DNA of 17,775 nt from CBFGWV01 sp965652545. Lineage in GTDB: Bacteria; Pseudomonadota; Gammaproteobacteria; Competibacterales; Competibacteraceae. Positions 6,419-13,569 of the stretch are shown here, in pieces. The stretch covers positions 1 to 17,775 of the forward strand of contig CBFGWV010000072.1 of assembly GCA_965652545.1 (NCBI GenBank), read 5' to 3'. The translations under genes and the position numbers were made by a program. Positions within the stretch are counted from its first letter, which is position 1. Every line of letters starts with the position of its first letter. Below the pieces are notes generated by a model. The model was not told the origin of the DNA. It saw nothing but the letters and a program-made list of their open reading frames with translations, and did no database searches.

Positions 6419-7339
6419 ATGCTGGACGATATCGCCTTGTTCATCCACATCGCCGACCACCGCGGTCTGGCGGCCGCGGCGGCCCGTCTGTCGCTGCCAC
6501 CGGCGACAGTCACCCGTCGTTTGCAGAAGCTCGAATCACGGCTGGGATGCCGCTTGATCAACCGCTCCGCACGTGGGTTTCACCTCACCCGCGAGGGCGA
6601 GATCTACTACCGGGAGTGCGCCGAACTGGTCGGACTGCTGAGCGAGCGCGCACAGAATTTGGAGTCGGCCCTGCACCAGACCAGTGGCCCGCTACGTGTT
6701 CTGGCGCCGCCGAGCTTCGCCCAACGCACGTTGCGAGCCGCCTTGAATGGGTTCCTCAGCCGCTACCCGGAGATTCAGCTCGACCTGACGCTGAGCCACG
6801 AAACCGAAGACCTGCCGGCCAGCGGGGCCGACCTGGCCTTGCGGATCGGGCCGCAGGCCGATTCAGGTCTGACGCAGAAGCGGATCGGGCGGATCGCCAC
6901 CGTGTTGATCGCCGCGCCTGGGTACGTGGCGGCAACCGGTATGCCAGCGACGCCTGATGAGTTGGTGGGCCATCGGCGACTCGTGACCGCACCCATTGCG
7001 CAGTGGGACTTGGTGAACAGCGCCGGGCAGGTGTGGCGGCAACCGGCAGGGCGGCCGGTCGTGATGGCCAACGATCTGCAGGTTACCGCCAACCTGGTAC
7101 GCGACGGTCAGGGCATCAGTCTGATGCCGGTGACCGAGGTGTTCGACGAACTGGCCGACGGCCGCTTGGTCCGTCTGCTGCCCGATTGGCACGGCCCGAT
7201 CCGGGATGTCCATCTGGTGTGGTCCCATGGACGGCTGCTCCCGGCCCGGGCGCGCCTGTTGGCGGACTGGCTCACCGATGCCGTACGTGGGATGCCGCAA
7301 CTCCAGGGCGCGCTTCCGCCGCCCCCATCGCGTCCCTAA
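6419..7339 (+). CDS. LysR family transcriptional regulator
   Basis: The product has 306 residues, normal for the family. The N-terminal winged helix-turn-helix is clear: FIHIADHRGLAAAAARLS, PPATVTRRLQKLESRLG, then LINRSARGFHLTREGEIYY (residues 8-66). The effector-binding domain starts near residue 92 (GPLRVLAPPSFAQR) and keeps the DLALRIG motif. It binds DNA in the cytoplasm as a dimer or tetramer and responds to an unknown small molecule. It is divergent from the DUF2798 gene across a 100-base AT-rich interval, the classical LysR arrangement for autorepression and target control. It ends convergently on the NmrA-like gene with a 4-base overlap. The ribosome site is weak. Confidence 0.93.
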   Translation: MLDDIALFIHIADHRGLAAAAARLSLPPATVTRRLQKLESRLGCRLINRSARGFHLTREGEIYYRECAELVGLLSERAQNLESALHQTSGPLRVLAPPSFAQRTLRAALNGFLSRYPEIQLDLTLSHETEDLPASGADLALRIGPQADSGLTQKRIGRIATVLIAAPGYVAATGMPATPDELVGHRRLVTAPIAQWDLVNSAGQVWRQPAGRPVVMANDLQVTANLVRDGQGISLMPVTEVFDELADGRLVRLLPDWHGPIRDVHLVWSHGRLLPARARLLADWLTDAVRGMPQLQGALPPPPSRP

Positions 7340-8220
7340 ACGAGATTGGCGATCAGGAATTCGCGCACGGTCTGCGGTGGACGGCCGGTGAGTGTCTCGA
7401 CGGTGTCGCTGGTCGAGGCCACATTGCCCGCTTTGGTGTTGATGTCGAAGCTCACCAGCAAATCGGCGAGGAATGGCGGCACCCCATGGGCTTTCATGCC
7501 CTCGCCCAGTTGCGCCGGCGTGACCGGCACGACCTCGATCGCTGTACCGGTTATATCGCTGACGATCGCCGCCAGCGCGGGGTGGGATATCGCCTGCGGA
7601 CCGGTGACGTCGAAGCGGCGGCGCTCGGTGCTGTCCGCGGCCAGGGCGGCTGCGGCGGTGCGGGCGCAGTCCTCGCGTGAGACATAGGCGACACCCAGGT
7701 CCCCAGCGGCCGAGAACAATTGCCCGGATTCGAGTGCCGACGGCAGGCTCATCATCAGCAGGTCGGTGTACCAATAGTTGCGCAGGATGGTCCAGGACAA
7801 GGGACTGTGTTCGAGGGCCTGCTCGGTGGCGTAGTGATCAGGCGCGAAGGCGATCGGCGAGCCGGGCTCGGGCCGCGGCATGGAGGTGTAGACCACGTGG
7901 CCGACACCGGCTTTGACGGCGGCCTCCAGTGCGGCCAAGTGCTGCCGCTGGCGGGCACCGGCCACCTCGATCGCGTCGGTGCTGACCAACAGCATGCGAT
8001 CGGCACCGGCAAACGCCTGCGGCAGGCTGGCGCTGTCGTCGAAATCCGCCGCACGCACGGTGACGCCGCGCTCGGCCAGTTCGGCCAGGGTCTCGGGTTT
8101 GCGTGTGGTGGCGATGATCGCGCTGGCCGGGACGCCGTAGGTGTCCAACAGGTGGGCGATGACGCGCCGGCCCAGTTGGCCGGAGGCGCCGGTGACCAAC
8201 AACGTTGCGGATTGAGACAT
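7336..8220 (-). CDS. NmrA/QorB-like NAD(P)-binding oxidoreductase (atypical SDR)
   Basis: The product has 294 residues. The N-terminal dinucleotide loop is LLVTGASGQLGRRV (G11, G14, G17). TTRKPETLAELAERGV follows the second strand, consistent with NADP preference in NmrA/QorB proteins. HYATEQALEHSPLSWTILRNYWYTD is typical of the family, which lacks the usual YxxxK catalytic pair; the best known member, E. coli QorB, is a quinone reductase. Family membership is firm, quinone activity is inferred. The ATG at 8220 has AAGGA about seven bases upstream. It is a single-gene unit. Two palindromes with GTTAC half-sites lie in its 189-base upstream region, which suggests dedicated repressor control. 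Confidence 0.88.
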   Translation of the reverse strand: MSQSATLLVTGASGQLGRRVIAHLLDTYGVPASAIIATTRKPETLAELAERGVTVRAADFDDSASLPQAFAGADRMLLVSTDAIEVAGARQRQHLAALEAAVKAGVGHVVYTSMPRPEPGSPIAFAPDHYATEQALEHSPLSWTILRNYWYTDLLMMSLPSALESGQLFSAAGDLGVAYVSREDCARTAAAALAADSTERRRFDVTGPQAISHPALAAIVSDITGTAIEVVPVTPAQLGEGMKAHGVPPFLADLLVSFDINTKAGNVASTSDTVETLTGRPPQTVREFLIANLV

Positions 8221-8275
8221 ATGGGCTTCCTTCGGGTATCAGATGCGGATCGTGCCGGCTTGGTGACACGAGTTA

Positions 8276-8310
8276 AGTTACGGTTTCGAACTTGGTTCGC
8301 TTTCGTAACT
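8276..8310. promoter_or_regulatory. 35-bp imperfect palindrome upstream of the NmrA-like gene
   Basis: AGTTACGGTTTCGAAC (8276-8291) and GTTCGCTTTCGTAACT (8295-8310) are reverse complements at 12 of 16 positions around a TTG centre, with AGTTACG and CGAAC conserved in both arms. It lies 56-90 bases upstream of the start codon, where a promoter would be expected. It has the size and symmetry of a site for a dimeric repressor of the HxlR or MarR type. Confidence 0.5.
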
Positions 8311-8370
8311 ATGCAGCAACATGGTACCTGCTGCGGTAGTTCCCGCAAGAAGGGTGCTGAAGGTAAGCCG

Positions 8371-8386
8371 GTTACCTACGGGTAAC
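8371..8386. promoter_or_regulatory. GTTACC-TACG-GGTAAC perfect palindrome
   Basis: GTTACC (8371-8376) and GGTAAC (8381-8386) are exact reverse complements. The element is 24 bases past the stop codon of the ABM gene and upstream of the NmrA-like gene. It shares the GTTAC half-site with the larger palindrome at 8276-8310. As a transcript hairpin it lacks a T run, so an operator is as likely as a terminator. Confidence 0.4.
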
Positions 8387-8409
8387 GCAAAGCTGGGGTC
8401 TGCGGCCCG

Positions 8410-8748
8410 TCAGTCGGCGGCCGGGCTGAGAAACCGGGCCAGGCCTTGGGCGTCGAGATAACCGCCGTAGCAGTCGTAAACCTCGATATGATGGCGCCCG
8501 CCGAGGATGCCGCTTTCCTCGATTTGTTCGACCACGAGTTGGTAGTCCGGGCTGATGGCCAGCTGGTCGAGCGCCGCTTGGTCGCGCCACAGCGTGATCG
8601 TGGCGCATCGGTCACCCTGGCGGGTGAACAGCACGCCCAGACACCCTGGCTGGGCGCGGAACATGGGCAATGAGACATCGTGGGCAAAGGTGTTCAGGGC
8701 CGACTCCATACCGGGCAGCAAGTCCACTGTCCAGATGCGTACGATCAT
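8410..8748 (-). CDS. Antibiotic biosynthesis monooxygenase (ABM) fold protein
   Basis: I chose the ATG at 8748 because AGGAG lies seven bases upstream and the family begins with a strand like IVRIWTVDLLPG. The product has 112 residues, a normal length for one ABM (dimeric alpha/beta barrel) domain. Visible landmarks are FRAQPGCLGVLFTRQGDRCATITLW and the following helix DQAALDQLAISPDYQ. Members oxidise quinol-like or polycyclic aromatics without metal or cofactor, or bind haem; others have no known activity. The C-terminal extension after about residue 85 is unusual in sequence but short. It is divergent from a TetR gene, whose product is its likely repressor. Confidence 0.8.
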   Translation of the reverse strand: MIVRIWTVDLLPGMESALNTFAHDVSLPMFRAQPGCLGVLFTRQGDRCATITLWRDQAALDQLAISPDYQLVVEQIEESGILGGRHHIEVYDCYGGYLDAQGLARFLSPAAD

Positions 8749-8783
8749 GCTTGGGCTCCTGCGACTATACGGAACCCAAGCAT
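8747..8783. promoter_or_regulatory. Long inverted repeat over the start of the ABM gene
   Basis: ATGCTTGGGCTCC (8747-8759) and GGAACCCAAGCAT (8771-8783) are reverse complements at 12 of 13 positions around an 11-base centre. As minus-strand RNA the one mismatch becomes a G-U pair, and the stem would hold most of the AGGAG ribosome site and two bases of the ATG. The centre also reads TATAGT on the minus strand (8769-8764), a good -10, with GTGACC (8790-8785) as a possible -35 at a short 15-base spacing. A TetR operator overlapping the promoter is thus an equal or better explanation. Confidence 0.55.
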
Positions 8784-8906
8784 AGGTCACGTATTGAACC
8801 CATCGTACCCGGGCAGGATCGAAGCGCCAGTGGCGGTCGGCGAGGGCCGTCTTTCGGGTGCGCATGGCGCATCCGCGCAGTGACAAATAAGGATCTTCAA
8901 TCACGC

Positions 8907-9488
8907 ATGAACGAAACGGCGTTGACTCCTGAACAGATTCTCGATGCCGCGGAAGATGCCCTGCGGCGCTTTGGACCGGCAAAGACCAATGTAGTCGATG
9001 TTGCACGGGAACTGGGGGTCAGCCATGGTAGCGTCTACCGGCATTTCCCCAGCAAGGCGGCGCTGCGCGAGGCCGTCTGCGCGCGCTGGCTGGCACGGGT
9101 GGCCGAGCCGCTCGAGACCATCGTCGGTGCCGAGGGGCCGGCGGCCCAGCGCTTGCATGATTGGTGCCGGGCGTTGATGGCCACCAAACGCGCCAAGGCC
9201 AATGACGACCCGGCGCTGTTCGCCACCTATCACGCCCTGGCCGTGGATGGCCGCGGCCCCATTGCTGATCATGTCAATCATCTGGTCGATCAGATCGAGC
9301 GGATCGTCGCCGATGGTGTGGCGCGTGGCGAATTCACGCTGGACGACCCGCATGCCGCCGCACGTGCGGTGTTCGATGCGACCGGCCGCTTCCACAAGCC
9401 GATGCATGTCGCGGACTGGAACGACCCGGCTATCGATGCGGACTTCGATCGCGTCTGGGCGCTGCTGATTCGTGGGTTGGCCATCTGA
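8907..9488 (+). CDS. TetR/AcrR family transcriptional regulator
   Basis: The product has 193 residues, normal for the family. The helix-turn-helix is clear: AAEDALRRFGPAKTNVVDVA, then ELGVSHGSVYRHFPSKAAL (residues 14-52, with Y44-R45-H46-F47). The rest is an all-helical ligand domain with FDATGRFHKP near the end, as in several uncharacterised regulators. I chose the ATG at 8907; a GTG at 8880 in the same frame would add nine residues. AAGGA at 8889 is rather distant. It is divergent from the ABM gene and directly followed, without a single spacer base, by the adenylyl cyclase gene, so the two are co-transcribed. Confidence 0.92.
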   Translation: MNETALTPEQILDAAEDALRRFGPAKTNVVDVARELGVSHGSVYRHFPSKAALREAVCARWLARVAEPLETIVGAEGPAAQRLHDWCRALMATKRAKANDDPALFATYHALAVDGRGPIADHVNHLVDQIERIVADGVARGEFTLDDPHAAARAVFDATGRFHKPMHVADWNDPAIDADFDRVWALLIRGLAI

Positions 9489-10682
9489 ATGACCACGTCC
9501 GCAGTAACCTCGACAGTGCCTGATCTCAACGAATTGTTTCACTGGTTGGTGGCCGAAGGGCGAATGGTCGCCGATGCCGACGCGTTGATTGACACCCTCG
9601 CGCGGCGGCTGAACGCAGCGGGTATGGGTATCTCGCGCATCCGCATCTCACAGATGATCGCCCACCCGTTGCTGCGGGCCTGGAGCGTGGTCTGGGTGCG
9701 CGGTCGCGGCGCCCGTCAGTCCGTCGTGTCGCATTCGGTGTTCGACACGCCGTCGTTCAAGGGCAGCCCGTTCGAGGCGGTGTTCCTGACCCGGCAGCCA
9801 TTTCGCCGTCGGCTGCTCGACCTGGACCCGGTGACCGACCATCTGGTCTTGCACGAGATCGCTGCCGACGGCGCTACGGACTACCTGGCGTTGCCGCTGA
9901 TCTCCGGCGACGGCACCATCCAGGCTGCGGCGTTTGCCAGCGACCAGCCCGAGGGTTTCTCCGATGAACAGGTCGCCGCGCTCACCCGACTCGTCCCAGG
10001 CATCGCGGCAGCTCTGGAGCCGGCGGCCACGCGGCGGTCGATGCTTAGCCTGCTGCGCACCTATCTGGGGCAAGGGCCGGCCAAGCATGTCATGGCCGGC
10101 GAGGTGCGCCGCGGCGAACTGGTGCACATGGACGCCGCGGTGTTCCTGGCGGATTTGCGCGGTTCCACCGCCCTGGCTGCGACCCGGCCGGCCGAGGAGG
10201 TGTTGGGTACTCTGGACCGGTTTTTCCAGATCGTCGTCGCCGCTGTGCATCGAGAGGGCGGCGATGTGTTGAAGTTCGTCGGTGACGGTGTGCTGGCGAT
10301 CTTCCCGGTCGGTGACCGCAACCCCGCGGCCGTCTGCAACGCAGCCTATCGGGCGCTGACCCGGGCACGCTTCCGCTGTGAGGAGGACTTGCCCTTCGTC
10401 GGTGCCCTGCATTTCGGCAAGCTGAAATACGGCAACATCGGCAGCGCCGACCGACTGGACTTCACCGTGGTCGGCACCGCGGTCAACGTTACGCGGCGTC
10501 TGGAGGAGGTGGCAAAGGCCACCGACCGGCCGTTCGTCTGCTCGGCCGATTTTGCCGACAGGGTCCGTGGGCGGCGTTTCGAGTCTCTGGGTACCCACCC
10601 GATGAAGGGTATCGCCGAGGACCAGGAGGTGTTCGATCTGACCCGTGCTGTGACCAAGCCTCTTGTGGGGGTAAGTGCTTAG
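9489..10682 (+). CDS. Class III adenylyl cyclase with an N-terminal GAF-like sensor region
   Basis: The product has 397 residues. The C-terminal cyclase domain (about 212-390) has all key residues: metal-binding D222 (ADLRGST) and D266 (KFVGDG), adenine-selecting K262 and D324 (LDFTVVG), and N333 and R337 (NVTRR) for transition-state stabilisation. The Lys/Asp pair predicts ATP rather than GTP as substrate, so the product should be cAMP. The first 200 residues look like a GAF-type sensor: LALPLISGDGTIQAAAFAS, then GFSDEQVAALTRLVPGIAAA. No membrane helix is seen, so it is cytosolic. Its ATG follows the TetR stop directly (TGAATG), which implies translational coupling. Its stop overlaps the convergent HxlR gene by four bases. 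Confidence 0.93.
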   Translation: MTTSAVTSTVPDLNELFHWLVAEGRMVADADALIDTLARRLNAAGMGISRIRISQMIAHPLLRAWSVVWVRGRGARQSVVSHSVFDTPSFKGSPFEAVFLTRQPFRRRLLDLDPVTDHLVLHEIAADGATDYLALPLISGDGTIQAAAFASDQPEGFSDEQVAALTRLVPGIAAALEPAATRRSMLSLLRTYLGQGPAKHVMAGEVRRGELVHMDAAVFLADLRGSTALAATRPAEEVLGTLDRFFQIVVAAVHREGGDVLKFVGDGVLAIFPVGDRNPAAVCNAAYRALTRARFRCEEDLPFVGALHFGKLKYGNIGSADRLDFTVVGTAVNVTRRLEEVAKATDRPFVCSADFADRVRGRRFESLGTHPMKGIAEDQEVFDLTRAVTKPLVGVSA

Positions 10683-11053
10683 CTCATCTTGTCGTCGAAG
10701 GTGTCGCGTGCCGTGCGAATCTGCGGATGGGCCGTTGCCGCCCAGTCCACCAGAGTCTTGATCGGCCCCAGCAGCGAGTGCCCCAGTTCTGTGAGCGTGT
10801 ACTCCACCCGCGGTGGGACTTCCGGGTAGATCGTCCGCCGGACCAGCCCGTCGCGCTCCAGCCCGCGCAAGGTCTGGGTGAGCACGCGCTGCGAGATATC
10901 GCCGATACGGCGCTTGATCTCCATGAACCGCAAGGTGCCGTCCTCCAGCACAAGTAATGACAGCACCGACCACTTGTCCCCGAGGCGGTCCAGGACATCG
11001 CGGACCGGGCAGTTTTCCACCTCGGACTTGTCCACCACCCCTACTCTCAACAT
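10679..11053 (-). CDS. HxlR family transcriptional regulator with N-terminal cysteine
   Basis: The product has 124 residues from the ATG at 11053, which has GGCGGG upstream; an ATG at 11092 would add 13 residues and has no visible ribosome site. The HxlR winged helix is clear: CPVRDVLDRLGDKWSVLSLL, RFMEIKRRIGDISQRVLTQT, LRGLERDGLVRRTIYPEVPP, then VEYTLTELG. C15 is the position at which HxlR proteins such as YodB, HypR and QorR sense quinones, diamide or other electrophiles, so a redox-sensing repressor is likely. Its target is not adjacent in a divergent arrangement. The NmrA-like gene at 7336-8220 is a good candidate, since HxlR and QorB-like genes are neighbours in other bacteria. Confidence 0.92.
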   Translation of the reverse strand: MLRVGVVDKSEVENCPVRDVLDRLGDKWSVLSLLVLEDGTLRFMEIKRRIGDISQRVLTQTLRGLERDGLVRRTIYPEVPPRVEYTLTELGHSLLGPIKTLVDWAATAHPQIRTARDTFDDKMS

Positions 11054-11116
11054 GCTGTACCCGCCATTGCCGGTTCCGAATGTGCGGAGCATGCGCCGCC
11101 GCGAGGGCGGTATGCA

Positions 11117-11135
11117 ATGGATACATAGTATTCAT
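11117..11135. promoter_or_regulatory. Palindrome upstream of the HxlR gene, candidate autoregulatory operator
   Basis: ATGGATAC (11117-11124) and GTATTCAT (11128-11135) are reverse complements at seven of eight positions around an ATA centre. The site lies 64 bases upstream of the HxlR start codon, and on the minus strand it contains a TACTAT that could serve as a -10. Its size and its TAC/GTA core resemble known HxlR-family operators, but this is a comparison from memory. Confidence 0.45.
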
Positions 11136-11207
11136 GGGGAACCATGCTCGGCACAGCGTCACATCAATCCAGCAACGCCCCATAAGACGCTCCATCCTCT
11201 GAACCCA

Positions 11208-11320
11208 GGCACCTGTAGGAGCGCACCCCTGTGCGCGATGGCCCGAAGCGCCATCGAACCTTCAACCCTTGGTGCCAACCGAGAGCGAATCGCGCACAGG
11301 GGTGCGCTCCTACAGGTGCC
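11208..11320. repeat. Pair of inverted REP-like elements (BIME-like)
   Basis: Bases 11208-11239 and 11289-11320 are perfect 32-bp reverse complements separated by 49 bases. Each arm carries GTAG (11215-11218; CTAC at 11310-11313) next to a GCGCAC-CCCT-GTGCGC stem, the architecture of Pseudomonas and Xanthomonas REP elements. The spacer adds another hairpin, CGATGGC with GCCATCG. REP pairs of this kind are mobilised by RAYT transposases; no RAYT gene is in the window. The element may also end transcription of the fusion reductase operon, whose stop codon lies 140 bases away. Confidence 0.8.
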
Positions 11321-11407
11321 CGTTGCATGGGTCGATGGTGGGCCATGACGGATGATCAAGGCCCGCATGATCGCTTGCGGACATACCATCAAGGTGAGCC
11401 CCACGAT

Positions 11408-11425
11408 CGCCCCTGCTCCGGGGCG
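11408..11425 (-). terminator. GC hairpin downstream of the fusion reductase operon
   Basis: CGCCCC (11408-11413) and GGGGCG (11420-11425) form a 6-bp stem with a six-base loop, about 35 bases past the stop of the minus-strand operon. No T run follows, so it is at best a weak or Rho-assisted terminator. Confidence 0.25.
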
Positions 11426-11460
11426 CTCGGGGGGGCGGGAGATGGGCTCAGTCGTCCAGC

Positions 11461-13542
11461 CTACAGATCCAGTACCACGGACCTCGATGCCGGTAGCGCG
11501 GAGCACACCAGTGCATGCCCCGCCGGTGGCGCCTGGCCGGGCGTATCGGTGTAGGTGACCTCGCCGTCGAGAACCCGCGCCGCACAGGTGCCGCAATGCC
11601 CGTAGCGACAACTCCAGGGTGCGTCGATGCCCGCGTGCTCGGCCAAGTCCAGCAATGTTCCGGCCGCCGCCGTCCACGGGCGGGTCAGGCCCGAGCGGCT
11701 GAAATGCACCTCGGCCGCATCGACCGGCGCCGCCTGTGGGCCGCCGGTGCCGGCCGCCTGCCGCCGCAGCCCCGCCGGGCCGAACGCCTCGGCATGGATG
11801 CGCGCATCGTCCACACCCAGCGCCAACAGCGCCTCGTACACCGCCTGCATGAAGCCCGCCGGTCCGCACAGGTATACCTCCACCGTGGCCAGCGGCAGCA
11901 GCGTCGCCAACAAGGCCTGGTCGATGTGTCCGATGCTGTCGAACGCGTGGCCGGCGACATCCTGCGGACGTGGCGTGCTATAGCGGATGTGCGTCACCAG
12001 CGCCGCATGCCGTGCGCGGGCTTGCAGTACCTGCGCTGCAAACACCTGCTCGCCGCCGTGACGCGCACCGTGGATGAACCACACCGGGCGGTCCGGATAC
12101 CGCTGGCGCTCCGGCGTGCCCCCGGTCAGGTGCTCGAGCATGGCCATCATCGGGGTGATGCCGATACCGGCGGAAATCAACGCCACTGGAGCGGCGCCAT
12201 CGCGGCTGAGCGTGAAGTCCCCGCGCGGCGCCAGCGCGCTCAGCGTATCGCCGACGGCCAGGTGATCATGCAAGCCGTTGCTGACCTGTCCACCGGGCTC
12301 GCGTTTGACCGTCAGGCGGTAGTGCTCGCCATCGGCCGCGTTCGACAACGTGTACGTCCGCCGCAGCGGTGCCGCACCCCCGGGCAAGGCAAATGCAATC
12401 GGCAGGAACTGCCCCGGCAGATGCGGCGCAATGCGTTCCCCGTCGGTCGGGCGCAGGTGAAAGGAGCGCACCGTCGGGCTCTCATCGACGATGCGCGTCA
12501 CCGTATAGCTGCGAAAGCCTGTCGGATCGGTGGGCCCGACATCCTCCCAACGGCCGGTGGCGGCGTTTTGCGGGGCAGGCTCCGGTGCACTCCAGCGCAG
12601 CGGCACGGCATCCTCGATCAGCACGCCCGCGGTGGGGCGGAACTGCAACAAGCGTTCGGCGCCGGCAAAGCGGGCGATCTCCGGCGCATCCCAGAGGATC
12701 GACGCCTCGCCGGTGAGCGACACCACATCGCCGGACTCGAAATCCACGAACAACAGCCCGGCAAAAGGGTGGGCATCGATGTTGCCCAGCGTCTGGAACA
12801 TCGAGTTGCCGACGAAATCGGGCGAGGTCAGCACCGCTTGGCCGTTCTCGTCGGTGATGCGTACGAAACCCGGTCGCCCGCCCCGGTGGTTCACATCCAC
12901 CCCTTCTGCGCGGTCGGCGGTCCCTGCTGCGGGTGAGGCGCTGGCAATGAAAAAGGTATCTGCGCCAGCGATCATCGCCAGCGCGCGCGCGGACAACGAC
13001 CGCCCCAGCGGGTGCAGCCGGCGCGGTTGGCCCACGCTGGCCGGGTCGGCGCAAAACCGGGCCTGGCGCACCTGGATGTACTGCGGGCAGTTACCAAAGC
13101 TCTGCCCCACCGTCACCGTGAACCCCGTCTCGTCCATCGCACTGATGCTGCCGTTCATACGGTTGCGGCGCCGGGTTTCCAACTGCACCCCGACGAGCCC
13201 CAAGGGGGCGCCGGGCTTGAGGTTGTCCCGTATGGGGTCGCCGAAGACCGGCGTCGCCTCGATCCGCAAGGTTCGCGGATCCGGCGAGCTGACGAAGCCC
13301 GGTCGCCCCACGAGCAACGAGGCCCAGGGCCGGCGGGCGGCATCCAGGCTCCCGGCGATGATGAACGGCAGTTCGGGGAAGAAATCCCGGTGCTGCTGGG
13401 GCATGGCATCGCGCAGCACCTGGCGGCCGATCCGCTCGGCGAACGCGCGGGTGCCGGCACGGGTTTGCACGCGCCGCTCCCCGTCGTGGTAGGGCGCAAG
13501 GGCTTCGATGGCCTCTCCGGCCTGCTGTATGACATCGCTCAT
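11461..13542 (-). CDS. PNPOx-like / ferredoxin reductase / [2Fe-2S] ferredoxin fusion protein
   Basis: The product has 693 residues and three parts. About 50-330 is a pyridoxamine-5'-phosphate-oxidase-like split barrel (ELPFIIAGSLDAARRPWASL, FGNCPQYIQVRQ, FVGNSMFQTLGNI), expected to bind a flavin. About 360-580 is a ferredoxin-NADP-reductase module: FAD motif R395-T-Y397-T398, nucleotide motif SAGIGITPMM (457-466) and CGPAGFM. About 600-693 is a plant-type [2Fe-2S] domain with C645, C650, C653 and C680. It should pass electrons from NAD(P)H through FAD and the cluster, probably to the flavin of the barrel; the final substrate is unknown. The ATG at 13542 has GAGG eight bases upstream. It follows the glutathione transferase gene by 27 bases in one operon, which points to detoxification. 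The fusion is intact. Confidence 0.92.
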   Translation of the reverse strand: MSDVIQQAGEAIEALAPYHDGERRVQTRAGTRAFAERIGRQVLRDAMPQQHRDFFPELPFIIAGSLDAARRPWASLLVGRPGFVSSPDPRTLRIEATPVFGDPIRDNLKPGAPLGLVGVQLETRRRNRMNGSISAMDETGFTVTVGQSFGNCPQYIQVRQARFCADPASVGQPRRLHPLGRSLSARALAMIAGADTFFIASASPAAGTADRAEGVDVNHRGGRPGFVRITDENGQAVLTSPDFVGNSMFQTLGNIDAHPFAGLLFVDFESGDVVSLTGEASILWDAPEIARFAGAERLLQFRPTAGVLIEDAVPLRWSAPEPAPQNAATGRWEDVGPTDPTGFRSYTVTRIVDESPTVRSFHLRPTDGERIAPHLPGQFLPIAFALPGGAAPLRRTYTLSNAADGEHYRLTVKREPGGQVSNGLHDHLAVGDTLSALAPRGDFTLSRDGAAPVALISAGIGITPMMAMLEHLTGGTPERQRYPDRPVWFIHGARHGGEQVFAAQVLQARARHAALVTHIRYSTPRPQDVAGHAFDSIGHIDQALLATLLPLATVEVYLCGPAGFMQAVYEALLALGVDDARIHAEAFGPAGLRRQAAGTGGPQAAPVDAAEVHFSRSGLTRPWTAAAGTLLDLAEHAGIDAPWSCRYGHCGTCAARVLDGEVTYTDTPGQAPPAGHALVCSALPASRSVVLDL

Positions 13543-13569
13543 CGCGGTCGCCTCGTCAGCTCGCCGGGA

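Larger units (their letters stand above)
11054..11460. other. 407-base gene-free stretch between the HxlR and fusion reductase genes
   Basis: No convincing gene lies here. The stretch holds the HxlR upstream region with a palindrome (11117-11135), the 32-bp inverted REP-like pair (11208-11320) and a GC hairpin (11408-11425). Short open frames across the REP pair consist mostly of repeat sequence and are not credible proteins. Confidence 0.6.

Noticed and set aside
9648..11195. 515-codon minus-strand frame opposite the adenylyl cyclase
   Set aside because: It lies antisense to a cyclase with all catalytic residues and has no family features.
11231..11348. Possible small genes across the REP-like pair
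   Set aside because: The frames are translations of the repeat itself and lack ribosome sites.
11515..12936. 473-codon plus-strand frame opposite the fusion reductase, and a similar one at 13012-14268
   Set aside because: Both mirror genes with clear domains, have biased composition and no recognisable motifs.
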